A DNA stretch of 60,370 nucleotides from Verrucomicrobiales bacterium (GCA_022361255.1 JAKSBG010000378.1:1-60370); one strand, 5' to 3'; shown: positions 36,297 to 45,051, counted from the first letter of the stretch. Notes: a model not told the origin generated them from the letters alone. Made by a program: numbers and translations.

Positions 36297-36322
36297 GTTC
36301 ACGGGGTCGGGGTGCCGTGAAC
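36297..36322. promoter_or_regulatory. inverted repeat between the divergent DUF1501 genes
   Basis: GTTCACGG at 36297-36304 and CCGTGAAC at 36315-36322 form a perfect 8-bp inverted repeat with a 10-bp centre. It lies in the 171-bp divergent gap, 71-101 bp from both starts, where a shared operator would be expected. It could also be a 5' hairpin in one transcript. Confidence 0.45.
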
Positions 36323-36397
36323 ACGTGACAGCGAGGCCTTTACGGAAGAACTCGAATCGTGGGATAACGAAAGTCCCCGCGAGGAACCAGACCCGCC

Positions 36398-37840
36398 ATG
36401 TCGCTCGACTTCCGCTCTCCATTCCGCCACAGCTCTGCTGCGAAGTCGACGCGACGGGCTGCGGTCAAAGCGGGAGCACTGGGGCTCTTCGGGGGATTTG
36501 GAATGGAGCACCTTGCGGCTCTGGAAAAGAAGGGCGGGGGGAAGAAGAAATCCGTCATCTACATTTTCCTTTCCGGGGGACTGGCCCAGCATGAGAGCTT
36601 CGATATGAAGCCCGATGCTCCCAGTGAAATCCGGGGGGAATTTCGGCCCATCGCAACAAAGACGCCCGGGGTTCAGATCTGCGAACACCTTCCTGAGCTG
36701 GCAAAACGAAGTGACAAGTGGGCGCTCTGCCGGTCGCTTTCCCACGGATCGAACGAGCATTCCGACGGGCATCTCATTATGATGACGGGCCGGACGGACC
36801 TGCCCCCTGGGTTTGACCGGACGAAGCCGAAAGAATCGGACTGGCCGTCGGTGGCGGCGCTGGCCGGTCATATGTTGCCACAGGAAGGAGCCTTGCCACC
36901 TGCAATGGTTCTCCCGGAAAAAATGGTTCACCGGACCGGGCGAACGATTCCCGGGCAGTTCGGCGGATTGCTGGGGCGGCAGAATGATCCCTTTTTTCTT
37001 GAGGCATCAAAGTTCAATCCGAAAGGATACGGGGCTTATCCCGGCTACGACTTTCATCACGCCAAAGGGGCGGATGACCGCAATGATCTTCATTTCCGCA
37101 CCGTGAGCCTGGACCTTCCCGATTCGGTTGATTTTGAGCGATTTCAGGACCGGCTCGGTCTGCGAAGAATCCTCGACGGTCAGAGAAAGCACCTCGAAGA
37201 AGCGGCGGGTGGGATGGACCGCTATCGCGAAATGGCCGTCGGGCTTCTCTCGGACCCGAAGGTTCAATCGGCATTTGATGTCCACGGAGTCGATGAGAAA
37301 ACGCAGAGTCGATATGGGAAAAATGCATTTGGGTGGTCGCTCCTGATGGCACGGCAGCTCGTCGAGTCGGGAGTCCGGCTCGTGCAGGTGAATCTCGGGA
37401 ATAACGAAACCTGGGACACCCATCAGGCCGCGTTTCCGAACCTGAGGGATTACCTTTTCCCGCCGACGGACCGCGCCGTGTCAGCCTTGCTCGACGACCT
37501 TTCAGAAAGCGGGATGCTCGAGGACACGCTCGTTATCGTGGCGAGTGAGTTCGGGCGCACCCCGAAAATTTCCACTCTCGCAAGCGCCACCCTACCGGGA
37601 CGTGATCACTGGGGCGCGGTGCAGAGTGTGCTTCTCGCCGGAGGCGGAATTTGCGGCGGTGCCGTTCTCGGGGAAACCGACAAGCTTGGCGGCCATCCCG
37701 TCACCGATGGGCGCCGACCCGAGGATCTGGCGGCAACGATTTTTGATGTATTGGGCTTTCCTCGCGAGGCGCACTGGATGGACACGGCGGGAAGACCCAT
37801 GCCACTGTACCTCGGCGAGCCGTTGGAGTTGTTCGGGTAG
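36398..37840 (+). CDS. second DUF1501 protein
   Basis: 480 residues. STRRAAVKAGALGLFGGFG (17-35) looks like a Tat signal. The DUF1501 core is seen in YIFLSGGLAQHESFDMKPDAP (about 55-75), FGRTPKIS (about 385-392), LPGRDHWGAVQSVLLAGG (about 400-417) and DVLGFPREAHWMDTAGRPM. It diverges from the first DUF1501 gene and has only a single-gene unit on this strand. The pair may act on different substrates. It is followed 8 bp later by the convergent regulator gene. Confidence 0.9.
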   Translation: MSLDFRSPFRHSSAAKSTRRAAVKAGALGLFGGFGMEHLAALEKKGGGKKKSVIYIFLSGGLAQHESFDMKPDAPSEIRGEFRPIATKTPGVQICEHLPELAKRSDKWALCRSLSHGSNEHSDGHLIMMTGRTDLPPGFDRTKPKESDWPSVAALAGHMLPQEGALPPAMVLPEKMVHRTGRTIPGQFGGLLGRQNDPFFLEASKFNPKGYGAYPGYDFHHAKGADDRNDLHFRTVSLDLPDSVDFERFQDRLGLRRILDGQRKHLEEAAGGMDRYREMAVGLLSDPKVQSAFDVHGVDEKTQSRYGKNAFGWSLLMARQLVESGVRLVQVNLGNNETWDTHQAAFPNLRDYLFPPTDRAVSALLDDLSESGMLEDTLVIVASEFGRTPKISTLASATLPGRDHWGAVQSVLLAGGGICGGAVLGETDKLGGHPVTDGRRPEDLAATIFDVLGFPREAHWMDTAGRPMPLYLGEPLELFG

Positions 37841-37848
37841 GGGGCACT

Positions 37849-38166
37849 TCATTTCAGAGTACCCAGCAACTCCCCGAGTGTGTGCTGCGCTTCTAGCGGA
37901 TGGCGAAGCTGAAAATCTTCATTCACTTTGTAGTGATTGCGGCGCCCCTCTTTGGTCCGGGTAACGACTCCCGACTGCTCAAGGTCACTGAGAATTCTCT
38001 GCACTGACCTCTCGGTAATTCCCACCTGCAGGGAAAGATTGCGCACCGTGATGGAAGGTTCCCGGGTCAAACAGACGAGGATATGGGTGTGATTGGTGAG
38101 AAAGCTCCAGCCGGAAAAGTTGTTGGCAGCCAGGATGTTATCAGAAATCGGAAGGTCTTTTTTCAT
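37849..38166 (-). CDS. winged-helix transcriptional regulator
   Basis: About 105 residues from ATG 38166 (an in-frame ATG at 38178 lies inside the palindrome described below). HTHILVCLTREPSITVRNLSLQVGITERSVQRILSDL is a helix-turn-helix (about 26-62) with GVVTRTKEGRRNHYKV as the wing (about 66-81), similar to ArsR/MarR-type winged helices. There is no effector domain, so any ligand must bind the small core. It is divergent to nhaA, and the 97-bp space between them carries palindromes, so it probably represses itself and the nhaA-sbtAB side. Confidence 0.8.
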   Translation of the reverse strand: MKKDLPISDNILAANNFSGWSFLTNHTHILVCLTREPSITVRNLSLQVGITERSVQRILSDLEQSGVVTRTKEGRRNHYKVNEDFQLRHPLEAQHTLGELLGTLK

Positions 38167-38175
38167 TTTTCTTTG

Positions 38176-38238
38176 CATGTTTTCTAAAACATGTAATTTA
38201 TGTCATGTGTTTATTTTCGTGTAAATTATATCACGAAA
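38176..38238. promoter_or_regulatory. palindromic operators in the regulator-nhaA divergent gap
   Basis: Three dyads: CATGTTTT-CT-AAAACATG (38176-38193, perfect 8-bp arms), ACATG-N10-CATGT (38189-38208) and TTTCGTG-N10-CACGAAA (38215-38238, perfect 7-bp arms). The region is AT-rich, unlike the flanks, as expected for promoters. These are good candidate sites for the adjacent winged-helix protein, but which one it binds cannot be told. Confidence 0.6.
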
Positions 38239-38263
38239 CAATAATGCAAAGCAAACAAAAACA

Positions 38264-39526
38264 ATGACCCCTTCTGACAATCGCATCGCCAGGATTTTTC
38301 ATCACGAGGCCACGCCCGGCATTTTGCTTATGGCGGCGATGGTTTTCGCTTTGATTGTCTCGAATTCCGGGGCCGCATGGTACGACGCTTTCCTCACGAC
38401 CTATGCCCGCCTCACGATCGGTGAATGGGGAATCGAGAAGCCGGTTCTCCTCTGGATAAACGACGGACTCATGGCGGTCTTTTTCCTACTCGTCGGTCTG
38501 GAGCTGAAGAGGGAAATCATGTTCGGCGAATTGTCGAGTCTGCGAAAATCCTCACTGGCTTTGTTCGGGGCAGTCGGGGGAATTGCGATTCCTTCTGGAA
38601 TCTATGCGTGGATCAACCGGGGCGATCCAGTCGCGATCAACGGATGGGCAATTCCCGCAGCTACCGATATTGCCTTTGCGCTGGGTATTCTCGCGATCCT
38701 GGGAAGCCGGGTTCCGATTGCCCTGAAGATTTTGCTGACGTCGATCGCAGTGATCGACGACCTCGCCGCAATCGTCATCATTGCGGTATTCTACACCAAC
38801 CAGTTATCGATGGCGTCCCTTGGTGCGGCGGCCATTCTGCTGGCGGCGCTGTTTGCCATCAATCGAATGGGCGTGCGGACGATGGCTCCCTACCTGTTGC
38901 TCGGCATTGCACTCTGGATCTCGGTGCTGAAGTCGGGCGTTCATGCAACCCTTGCCGGCGTGGCGCTGGCCGCATTTATCCCCACGGGAAAAAGCGCGGA
39001 TGACAAGACCGGGATGACCTATCGACTTGAGCACGGGCTGCACAGCTGGGTGGTTTTCCTGATCCTGCCGGTTTTCGCGTTCGCCAATGCCGGAGTTCCT
39101 ATCCTCGGGTTGTCGCTCGCTGACCTGATGAAGCCAGTGCCGCTGGGGATTGCCCTGGGACTGTTTGCGGGGAAGCAGATCGGAGTTTTCAGTTTTGCCT
39201 GGATGGCGGTGAAACTCGGAATAGCCCGGCTTCCTACCGGAGTGACGTGGTCCCAGGTCTACGGTCTCGCGGCATTGTGTGGTATCGGTTTTACGATGAG
39301 CCTTTTCATCGGATCACTTGCTTTTGAGGGTGGTGGAGGACCGGACTACGCAGTCGATGATCGGCTCGGCATTCTCGCAGGTTCATTTCTTTCAGCGATT
39401 GTCGGTGTAGTCGTTCTGCGCATGGCATGCAAGCCCCGGAACGACGTCGACGAGCACGCCCTGGATGGAGGTTTGTTAGGGCCCCGGGGTGATGAGGAAA
39501 AGAAAGTGGAATCTTCTCCTGCGTAA
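38264..39526 (+). CDS. nhaA: Na+/H+ antiporter NhaA
   Basis: 420 residues, about 12 helices. The ion-binding aspartate pair is VIDDLAAI (D165, D166, matching D163/D164 of E. coli) and D135 in AATDIAFALGI matches D133. NDGLMAVFFLLVGLELKREI (about 66-85) is the family N-terminal signature. It exports Na+ in exchange for protons. It starts 26 bp after the last operator palindrome and precedes sbtA, a predicted Na+/bicarbonate importer, by 120 bp containing array C. A coupled Na+ cycle is plausible. Confidence 0.95.
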   Translation: MTPSDNRIARIFHHEATPGILLMAAMVFALIVSNSGAAWYDAFLTTYARLTIGEWGIEKPVLLWINDGLMAVFFLLVGLELKREIMFGELSSLRKSSLALFGAVGGIAIPSGIYAWINRGDPVAINGWAIPAATDIAFALGILAILGSRVPIALKILLTSIAVIDDLAAIVIIAVFYTNQLSMASLGAAAILLAALFAINRMGVRTMAPYLLLGIALWISVLKSGVHATLAGVALAAFIPTGKSADDKTGMTYRLEHGLHSWVVFLILPVFAFANAGVPILGLSLADLMKPVPLGIALGLFAGKQIGVFSFAWMAVKLGIARLPTGVTWSQVYGLAALCGIGFTMSLFIGSLAFEGGGGPDYAVDDRLGILAGSFLSAIVGVVVLRMACKPRNDVDEHALDGGLLGPRGDEEKKVESSPA

Positions 39527-39556
39527 ATTTTTCCCATTCTTCGAATGAACCGGGCA

Positions 39557-39609
39557 AACAGGGTTAAATCAGACATTCAACAGGGTCGGGTCGCCGGCCA
39601 AACCGTGTT
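39557..39609. repeat. phased 9-mer array C (3 units, 22-bp pitch)
   Basis: AACAGGGTT at 39557, AACAGGGTC at 39579 and AACCGTGTT at 39601, in exact 22-bp steps. The third unit has centre CGT instead of CCT, whose complement ACG recurs in array E. It lies between nhaA and sbtA, 37 bp before the sbtA start. Confidence 0.85.
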
Positions 39610-39646
39610 GAGCCAGCCGGACGGGAATTCTCAGTGGCCAAATTAG

Positions 39647-40612
39647 ATGGATTTACTCATTCAAAATCTCGTTTCACCTGTCGTTCTCGCATTCCTTCTG
39701 GGAATGATTGCCCACTGGGTAAAGAGCGACCTGGAAATTCCGGACGCGATATACCAGGGGCTGTCGATTTATCTGCTCTTTGCGATCGGACTCAAGGGCG
39801 GGGTTGCGATTTCGCAGACTTCGATCGGTGATCTGGTGGCTCCGCTCGGAGCAACCCTGTTGCTGGGAATCATCACGCCGGTTTCGGCGTTTTATGTCTT
39901 GAGGATTCTGGGCCGGTTGAACCGCGTCGACGCAGCCGCCGCAGCTGCTCATTATGGATCCGTTTCCGCTGTTACTTTCCTCGCTGCGATCGAGGCGGCA
40001 AAGGGTGCACAGATGGCTACGGATGGATTTCTCCCCGCGCTCGTGGCGGTGCTGGAAGTTCCGGGAATCATTATCGGTTTGTTGTTCGCGCAGCAGGCCA
40101 GGTCCGGCGGGGGAGGGATCAAAGAAGCGGCTCACGAGGTGGTTGCCGGGAAGAGCATCTTTCTTCTGATCGGTGGCATGTTTATCGGGGCACTTTGTGG
40201 AACAGACAAAATTCAGGCGGTGGCTCCGCTGTTCATTGATCCATTCAAAGGCGTGCTTTGCCTGTTCCTTCTCGAACTGGGGATGGTCGCAGCGCGACGG
40301 ATCGGAGACCTGAGGTCGGCGGGGTGGAGAATTATCGTTGCCGGATGCCTCCTGCCCGTGGTTCACGGAATGCTGGGAACGGTTTTCGGAACCCTGGCGG
40401 GGATGACCGTCGGTGGTGCTGCCGTTCTCGGGGCCATGACGGGAAGTGCTTCGTATATCGCGGCTCCGGCGGCGGTGCGGATCGCCTTGCCCAAAGCCAG
40501 TCCCGGCATTTATTTGACGATGTCGCTGGGAATCACGTTTCCTTTTAACCTCGCGATAGGGATTCCCCTGTTGCTCGTGTTCGCCGAATATTGCGGGAAG
40601 ATATTGAAATGA
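39647..40612 (+). CDS. sbtA: SbtA-like sodium-dependent bicarbonate transporter
   Basis: 321 residues, about 10 helices. Markers from memory of the SbtA/DUF897 family: LLIQNLVSPVVLAFLLGMIA at the N-terminus, AIYQGLSIYLLFAIGLKGGV (about 36-55), AHYGSVSAVTFLAAIEAA (about 103-120) and the C-terminal repeat GAMTGSASYIAAPAAVRIALP (about 261-281). It imports bicarbonate with Na+ in cyanobacteria. Its stop overlaps sbtB (ATGA at 40609-40612). In a presumed heterotroph the carbon would feed carboxylations or pH homeostasis, which is inference. Confidence 0.9.
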   Translation: MDLLIQNLVSPVVLAFLLGMIAHWVKSDLEIPDAIYQGLSIYLLFAIGLKGGVAISQTSIGDLVAPLGATLLLGIITPVSAFYVLRILGRLNRVDAAAAAAHYGSVSAVTFLAAIEAAKGAQMATDGFLPALVAVLEVPGIIIGLLFAQQARSGGGGIKEAAHEVVAGKSIFLLIGGMFIGALCGTDKIQAVAPLFIDPFKGVLCLFLLELGMVAARRIGDLRSAGWRIIVAGCLLPVVHGMLGTVFGTLAGMTVGGAAVLGAMTGSASYIAAPAAVRIALPKASPGIYLTMSLGITFPFNLAIGIPLLLVFAEYCGKILK

Positions 40613-40911
40613 GAGTTACCTTAATAAAAACAACCATCGTCACGGAAAGCCTCCTTGCTGACAAAATCGTCGCGCTCATCCAACGGCACGGTTCGACGGG
40701 GCATACCTTGACCAAGGTGGAAGGACAGGGCTCTCGCGGTGTACGCGCAAGCGACTGGGAGGGGCGCAATGTGAAAATTGAAACTCTCGTAGCGGAGGAA
40801 ACGGCCAATGCGATTCTCGACGAGTTGAACGAGAAATATTTTGAGGACTACGCCGTTATCGCCTGGCTGTCTGAAGTGACCGTTTTGCGAGGGGAGAAGT
40901 TCCTGGGCTGA
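40609..40911 (+). CDS. sbtB: SbtB-like PII-family regulator of SbtA
   Basis: 100 residues from ATG 40609, overlapping the sbtA stop. The PII-like ferredoxin fold is suggested by MRVTLIKTTIVTESLLADKIVALIQRHGSTGHT. The T-loop would be GQGSRGVRASDW (about 45-56). The C-terminus TVLRGEKFLG lacks the CxxxxC redox loop described for cyanobacterial SbtB. The family binds adenyl nucleotides and controls SbtA by direct binding. An in-frame GTG-type start upstream at 40591 is less likely because it lies inside sbtA. Confidence 0.85.
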   Translation: MRVTLIKTTIVTESLLADKIVALIQRHGSTGHTLTKVEGQGSRGVRASDWEGRNVKIETLVAEETANAILDELNEKYFEDYAVIAWLSEVTVLRGEKFLG

Positions 40912-40926
40912 AATTATCAGATACTT

Positions 40927-42549
40927 TTGGCTGCGATTGGCGTAACTTGGGAAGTGCCCAGTGAAGCAAAACCGGACCTGCAGAAAAAACTGCGCGACGT
41001 CCCTCACAAACCCGGCGTTTACCTGCACAGGGATCGCTTCGGCTCGGTGATTTATGTGGGGAAGGCGCGTGATTTGCGGAAGCGCCTGGCCTCGTATTTC
41101 ACACCGAGTCGCCAACGGATGGCTGAGCACAAAACGCGGGCGCTGATTGAGAGCATCTGGGATTTCGACATTCACGAAGTTCGCAACGAGCCCGAAGCGC
41201 TGCTTCTCGAGGGCAAGCTCATCAAGGAGTACCGCCCGAAATACAACGTAGCGTTCCGGGACGACAAGCGGTTTCTTCTTGTGAAGGTTCATCCGGAAGA
41301 ACCCTGGCCGCGCTTTCAATTGACTCGTTTAAAAAAAGAGGACGGGGCGCGGTATTTTGGACCGTTTGCCCATTCCGGCGCATTGCGACGAACGATTGCC
41401 TGGATGAATCGCGAATTTGGCCTTCGCAGTTGCCGACCGATGCGACCGGGGGAGAAAGAGTTTCAGCATTGTCACGACGACGTCATCAAAAACTGCTCTG
41501 CCCCCTGCGTGGGACGAATTGATCGGGATGGCTACATGGTAAAAGTGGAGGAGGCGTGTCGTTTTCTCGAAGGCCATTCCAAGGATCTCGTTCGATCCAT
41601 TGAAGAGGATATGGAAAAAGCCGCTGCTGATCTCGATTTTGAGCGAGCGGCCGAGCTTCGCGACATGATCGACAATCTGAAAAAGACCCTGCGGCCGACG
41701 CGTCAGTTCCGGAAGCGGGGAGTGCCGGGAAAAGCGATCAATCCGGAAGAGGATGTGAAAGAATTGCAGGAATATCTCGGCCTTGAGCGTGAGCCGGCGG
41801 TGATGGAATGCTTTGATATTTCCAACATTTCCTCGAACCACATTGTTGCGTCGATGGTGCGCTTCCGAAACGGGGTTTCCGACAACAGCAACTACCGTCG
41901 CTACCGAATCAAGACGGTTAAAGGTCAGGATGACTTCGCGAGTATGGCGGAGGTGATCAGGAGGCGTTATTCACGCATCCTGCTCGAGGCACGGGAACAC
42001 GTCGGTGAGGATGCGGCTGACGCAACACAGGAGAATCCTCTCGATGCGATGCGGCGGATCGAGAAGGAGGAAGCGGAGCATGGAGGAGGGAAAAAGAAAA
42101 AGCCCTTCGTCCGTTTGCCGGATCTGGTGATTGTGGACGGGGGCAAGGGGCAGCTCAGCAAGGCAGTGGAGGAGTTAAACCGCCTCGGCCTGCACGATTT
42201 GCCGGTCATTGGCCTGGCTAAGCAGCGTGAGGAGGTTTTCCGGCCCGGCGAGTCCGAGCCCCTTCTGATTCCTCACGACAAAGGCGCCCTGAAACTGCTC
42301 CAGCGCATTCGCGATGAGGCACACCGTTTTGCCAATGGCTACCATCAGCTCTTGATGAAACGGCGTGTGCAGGAGAGCATTTTAGACGACTGCCCCGGAA
42401 TCAGTCGGGCGCGCAAAGAGAGACTCCTGGAAAAATTCAAATCCGTCTCGCGAATGAGGAAGGCTTCGCCGCAGGAATTGGCGTCGGTTTCGGGGATCAA
42501 TGAGAAACTGGGCGAAGAAATTGCTCATTTCTTGAAAACACACGGGTAA
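40927..42549 (+). CDS. uvrC: excinuclease ABC subunit C
   Basis: 540 residues, about 70 shorter than the E. coli protein but with all parts. GIY-YIG nuclease (KPGVYLHRDRFGSVIYVGKARDL, about 28-50), UVR helical pair (about 205-245), RNase H-like endonuclease with ECFDIS (about 296), VIVDGGKGQLS (about 401) and HDKGALKLLQRIRDEAHRFAN (about 449), and a C-terminal helix-hairpin-helix (SRARKERLLEKF... SGINEKLGE). It makes both incisions in nucleotide excision repair. The start is uncertain: TTG 40927 or GTG 40954, neither with a strong ribosome site. It follows sbtB by 15 bp. Confidence 0.95.
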   Translation: MAAIGVTWEVPSEAKPDLQKKLRDVPHKPGVYLHRDRFGSVIYVGKARDLRKRLASYFTPSRQRMAEHKTRALIESIWDFDIHEVRNEPEALLLEGKLIKEYRPKYNVAFRDDKRFLLVKVHPEEPWPRFQLTRLKKEDGARYFGPFAHSGALRRTIAWMNREFGLRSCRPMRPGEKEFQHCHDDVIKNCSAPCVGRIDRDGYMVKVEEACRFLEGHSKDLVRSIEEDMEKAAADLDFERAAELRDMIDNLKKTLRPTRQFRKRGVPGKAINPEEDVKELQEYLGLEREPAVMECFDISNISSNHIVASMVRFRNGVSDNSNYRRYRIKTVKGQDDFASMAEVIRRRYSRILLEAREHVGEDAADATQENPLDAMRRIEKEEAEHGGGKKKKPFVRLPDLVIVDGGKGQLSKAVEELNRLGLHDLPVIGLAKQREEVFRPGESEPLLIPHDKGALKLLQRIRDEAHRFANGYHQLLMKRRVQESILDDCPGISRARKERLLEKFKSVSRMRKASPQELASVSGINEKLGEEIAHFLKTHG

Positions 42550-42642
42550 TCCATCCGTATTTGGTATGTCACGCTTTGTGATTTCATGCTAAACTGGACT
42601 GACTGAAGGAGTTTCGCTCCCGACCGCCACCCCTTTTCTTAT

Positions 42643-45051
42643 ATGACTTTTTACCGAAAAATCGCAGTGTATTCTGCGGCTTTCTGTTTTTTGGGAAGCG
42701 CTGCCACTTCTCAGGATGAGCAGGCTCCTGCTTCGCCTGCTCCGGAGTCCGGGTTTATTCTCCCCGGAGTTGAAGATATGCCGGCACAGGATCGACCTGC
42801 TGTTCCTGATACCATTGCGATTCCCCGGTTTGACGACCCATCCGGTGAAACACCGGAAATTATCACCGAATCACGAACGATGACGGTGCCGGAGGTTGAG
42901 GCCGTCGAAATTCCCGAGGAACTGGCTCCAGATGAACCGGTCGAGAAGGAAGCGGAAGAGGCTGCAGAGGAAGTCGCGGAAAACGCTGATATCGAGGAAA
43001 AGGTGGATGAAAAAGATTCGACCATTAAGAAGTTAAAAAGTGTCGGTCCTTCGGCAAAACCGCTTACTGCTGAAGCTCTCCGGGCAAAATCTGAGACCAA
43101 GAAAAAGTCGGGACAGGTCGGTTCCTCAATCATGACGCGGACCGAGGCCCGAACATTCACTTTTTCTATTCCGGCTCCGCGGGGACAGTTGCTTGACCGG
43201 AACGGGTATCCGCTCGCGCAAAGCAAAGTGGCCTACTACGCAGCGATCTCATTTCCCTTTCTGGGGGCTGATGTGAAGGATGCAGAGATTCTGCGGTATG
43301 CCGGGGAACGCATCTTGCACGTAAACAACATTCTCGGTTCAGACTGGGACCTTTCCGGAAAAGCGGTAATCAGTCATTACAAAGATCGCCGTTGGTTTCC
43401 GCTGACTTTTTCCTCCGTTCTGACCCCGGAAGAAGTTAGCGAATTGCAGAGGCAAAGAATGGAGGGGCTTCTTCTGCATCCTGTTTACGTTCGTCACTAC
43501 CCGCAGAATGAAACGCTTTCTCATGTGCTGGGATATGTGGGAAAACGACCGCCCCGCGCGAAGGGTCCGATTGTTAATGACGAGCCGCTTTGGGGGATTG
43601 GTGAGGGAGTCGACGGACTGGAACTGGCCTACGAGCCGGACCTCCGGGGAAAACCCGGCCGGGTCAATTTGCTGTTTCAGGAGGATGGTACGAAGATTAA
43701 GGAAGATGTACTCTCACGGCCGGTCCCCGGATACAACGTAATTACCTCGATCGACCTTGAGATGCAGCGCATTGCCGAAGAGTTGCTGGCCGAAAAGGTG
43801 AAACGCGGCGCGATGGTTGTCATGGATGTGCGCAATGGTGACGTTGTCGCAATGGCGAGTTTCCCGCAGTACAACCCCAACGATTTCATTCCTTCCATTT
43901 CACAGGAGAAATACAGCGAGCTGGTAAACGATCCTGCAAAACCGCTTTTCCCCCGCGCTTTCCGTGCCGCCTATCCGCCTGCGTCGACTTTCAAGGTGGC
44001 AACCGCGCTGGGGTTTCTCGAGAGCGGATATATTTCCGCCAGCGATGTATATAACTGCCCGAATGCCTGGCGCATTGGCAAGTTGATCATGCGGAACTGG
44101 AATTCCAAGGGAGAGGGACCGATGAATGTGGTCACCGCGCTTACCCGGTCCTGCAATACCTGGTTTTATGAAGTGGCGGTGAGTGCGGGCGGAGACTCCA
44201 TGAGCTATATGGCGACCCGTCTTGGGTTGGGAATGAAAACCGGTATTCCGCTCAAAGAGGTGGAGGGATTCATTCCCAACAACCGCTATTGGCTGGAAAA
44301 TTACGGGCACATGATGTCCGACGGGGAAGAGGCTGTAATGAGTATCGGACAGGGGAAAGTGCTCACCACGCCGATTCAGGTTGCCCGGATGATGGCAGCA
44401 ATTGGCAACGGAAAACAGGTGATGAAGCCGCGTATGGTCCTGCAGATTCAGGACGTGAATCACGAGATTGTGCGTTCCTTCCCGCCGGAGCCGATCAATA
44501 CGCTGAATGTGGACGCCTATTCACTCAGCACCGTTCGCCGTGGAATGTATAACGTCGTAAATGCCGGAAACGGAACCGGAAAACGGGCCTACCACAAAAT
44601 CACGGTTTCCGGAAAGACCGGAACCGGGCAGTGGAAGCCGGCAGAAAAACAGAATATCGCCTGGTTTGCAGGGTTTTTCCCTTCCAAGTATCCGGTGTAT
44701 TCATTCGCAGTAATCTACGAAGGCGACCCGGGTGAGTCGGTTGGTGGTGGAAAGCTGGCCGCTCCGGTAGTCGGGGAGTTTCTCGACCGGTACCTCACAG
44801 AGGAAAATTACAACAAGGTTCGTGACGCTGCGAATGAACTCAAAGAGCAGGATACCGGAGAGCCGGCAGACAGCTACTCCTATCGCGATTCGCAACCTCG
44901 TTCGATTTTCCGCAATGCGGGGACGGAGGAGGCAGTGACTACGGAAGTGATTCAACCGGAGCAACCGGCTCAACCAAGGCCGCCTGAATCGAGAGGGCGC
45001 CAGGGGGGGGGCGGAATCTTCAGCAAGATTTTCAAGCGCAAGCGTCGCTGA
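42643..45051 (+). CDS. mrdA: class B penicillin-binding protein (PBP2-like transpeptidase)
   Basis: 802 residues. Transpeptidase motifs are S448-T-F-K451, S503-C-N505 and K658-T-G660, in a D,D-transpeptidase fold with the PBP dimerisation segment RGQLLDRNGYPLA (about 182-194). The N-terminus is atypical: one short hydrophobic segment (about 7-22, ending SAATSQ), which could be a cleavable signal or a short anchor, then ~110 residues rich in Pro and Glu and a Lys-rich part. The C-terminus (about 740-802) is Pro/Gln-rich and ends in a basic RKR cluster. It cross-links peptidoglycan for elongation. No rodA or mreB is visible nearby. Confidence 0.88.
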   Translation: MTFYRKIAVYSAAFCFLGSAATSQDEQAPASPAPESGFILPGVEDMPAQDRPAVPDTIAIPRFDDPSGETPEIITESRTMTVPEVEAVEIPEELAPDEPVEKEAEEAAEEVAENADIEEKVDEKDSTIKKLKSVGPSAKPLTAEALRAKSETKKKSGQVGSSIMTRTEARTFTFSIPAPRGQLLDRNGYPLAQSKVAYYAAISFPFLGADVKDAEILRYAGERILHVNNILGSDWDLSGKAVISHYKDRRWFPLTFSSVLTPEEVSELQRQRMEGLLLHPVYVRHYPQNETLSHVLGYVGKRPPRAKGPIVNDEPLWGIGEGVDGLELAYEPDLRGKPGRVNLLFQEDGTKIKEDVLSRPVPGYNVITSIDLEMQRIAEELLAEKVKRGAMVVMDVRNGDVVAMASFPQYNPNDFIPSISQEKYSELVNDPAKPLFPRAFRAAYPPASTFKVATALGFLESGYISASDVYNCPNAWRIGKLIMRNWNSKGEGPMNVVTALTRSCNTWFYEVAVSAGGDSMSYMATRLGLGMKTGIPLKEVEGFIPNNRYWLENYGHMMSDGEEAVMSIGQGKVLTTPIQVARMMAAIGNGKQVMKPRMVLQIQDVNHEIVRSFPPEPINTLNVDAYSLSTVRRGMYNVVNAGNGTGKRAYHKITVSGKTGTGQWKPAEKQNIAWFAGFFPSKYPVYSFAVIYEGDPGESVGGGKLAAPVVGEFLDRYLTEENYNKVRDAANELKEQDTGEPADSYSYRDSQPRSIFRNAGTEEAVTTEVIQPEQPAQPRPPESRGRQGGGGIFSKIFKRKRR

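Noticed and set aside
39853-39861. Another AACCCTGTT inside sbtA, not far from array C
   Set aside because: No unit lies 22 bp on either side with a good match (39875 matches at only 6 of 9). One isolated copy is expected by chance in 60 kb, and the codons fit the normal SbtA sequence.
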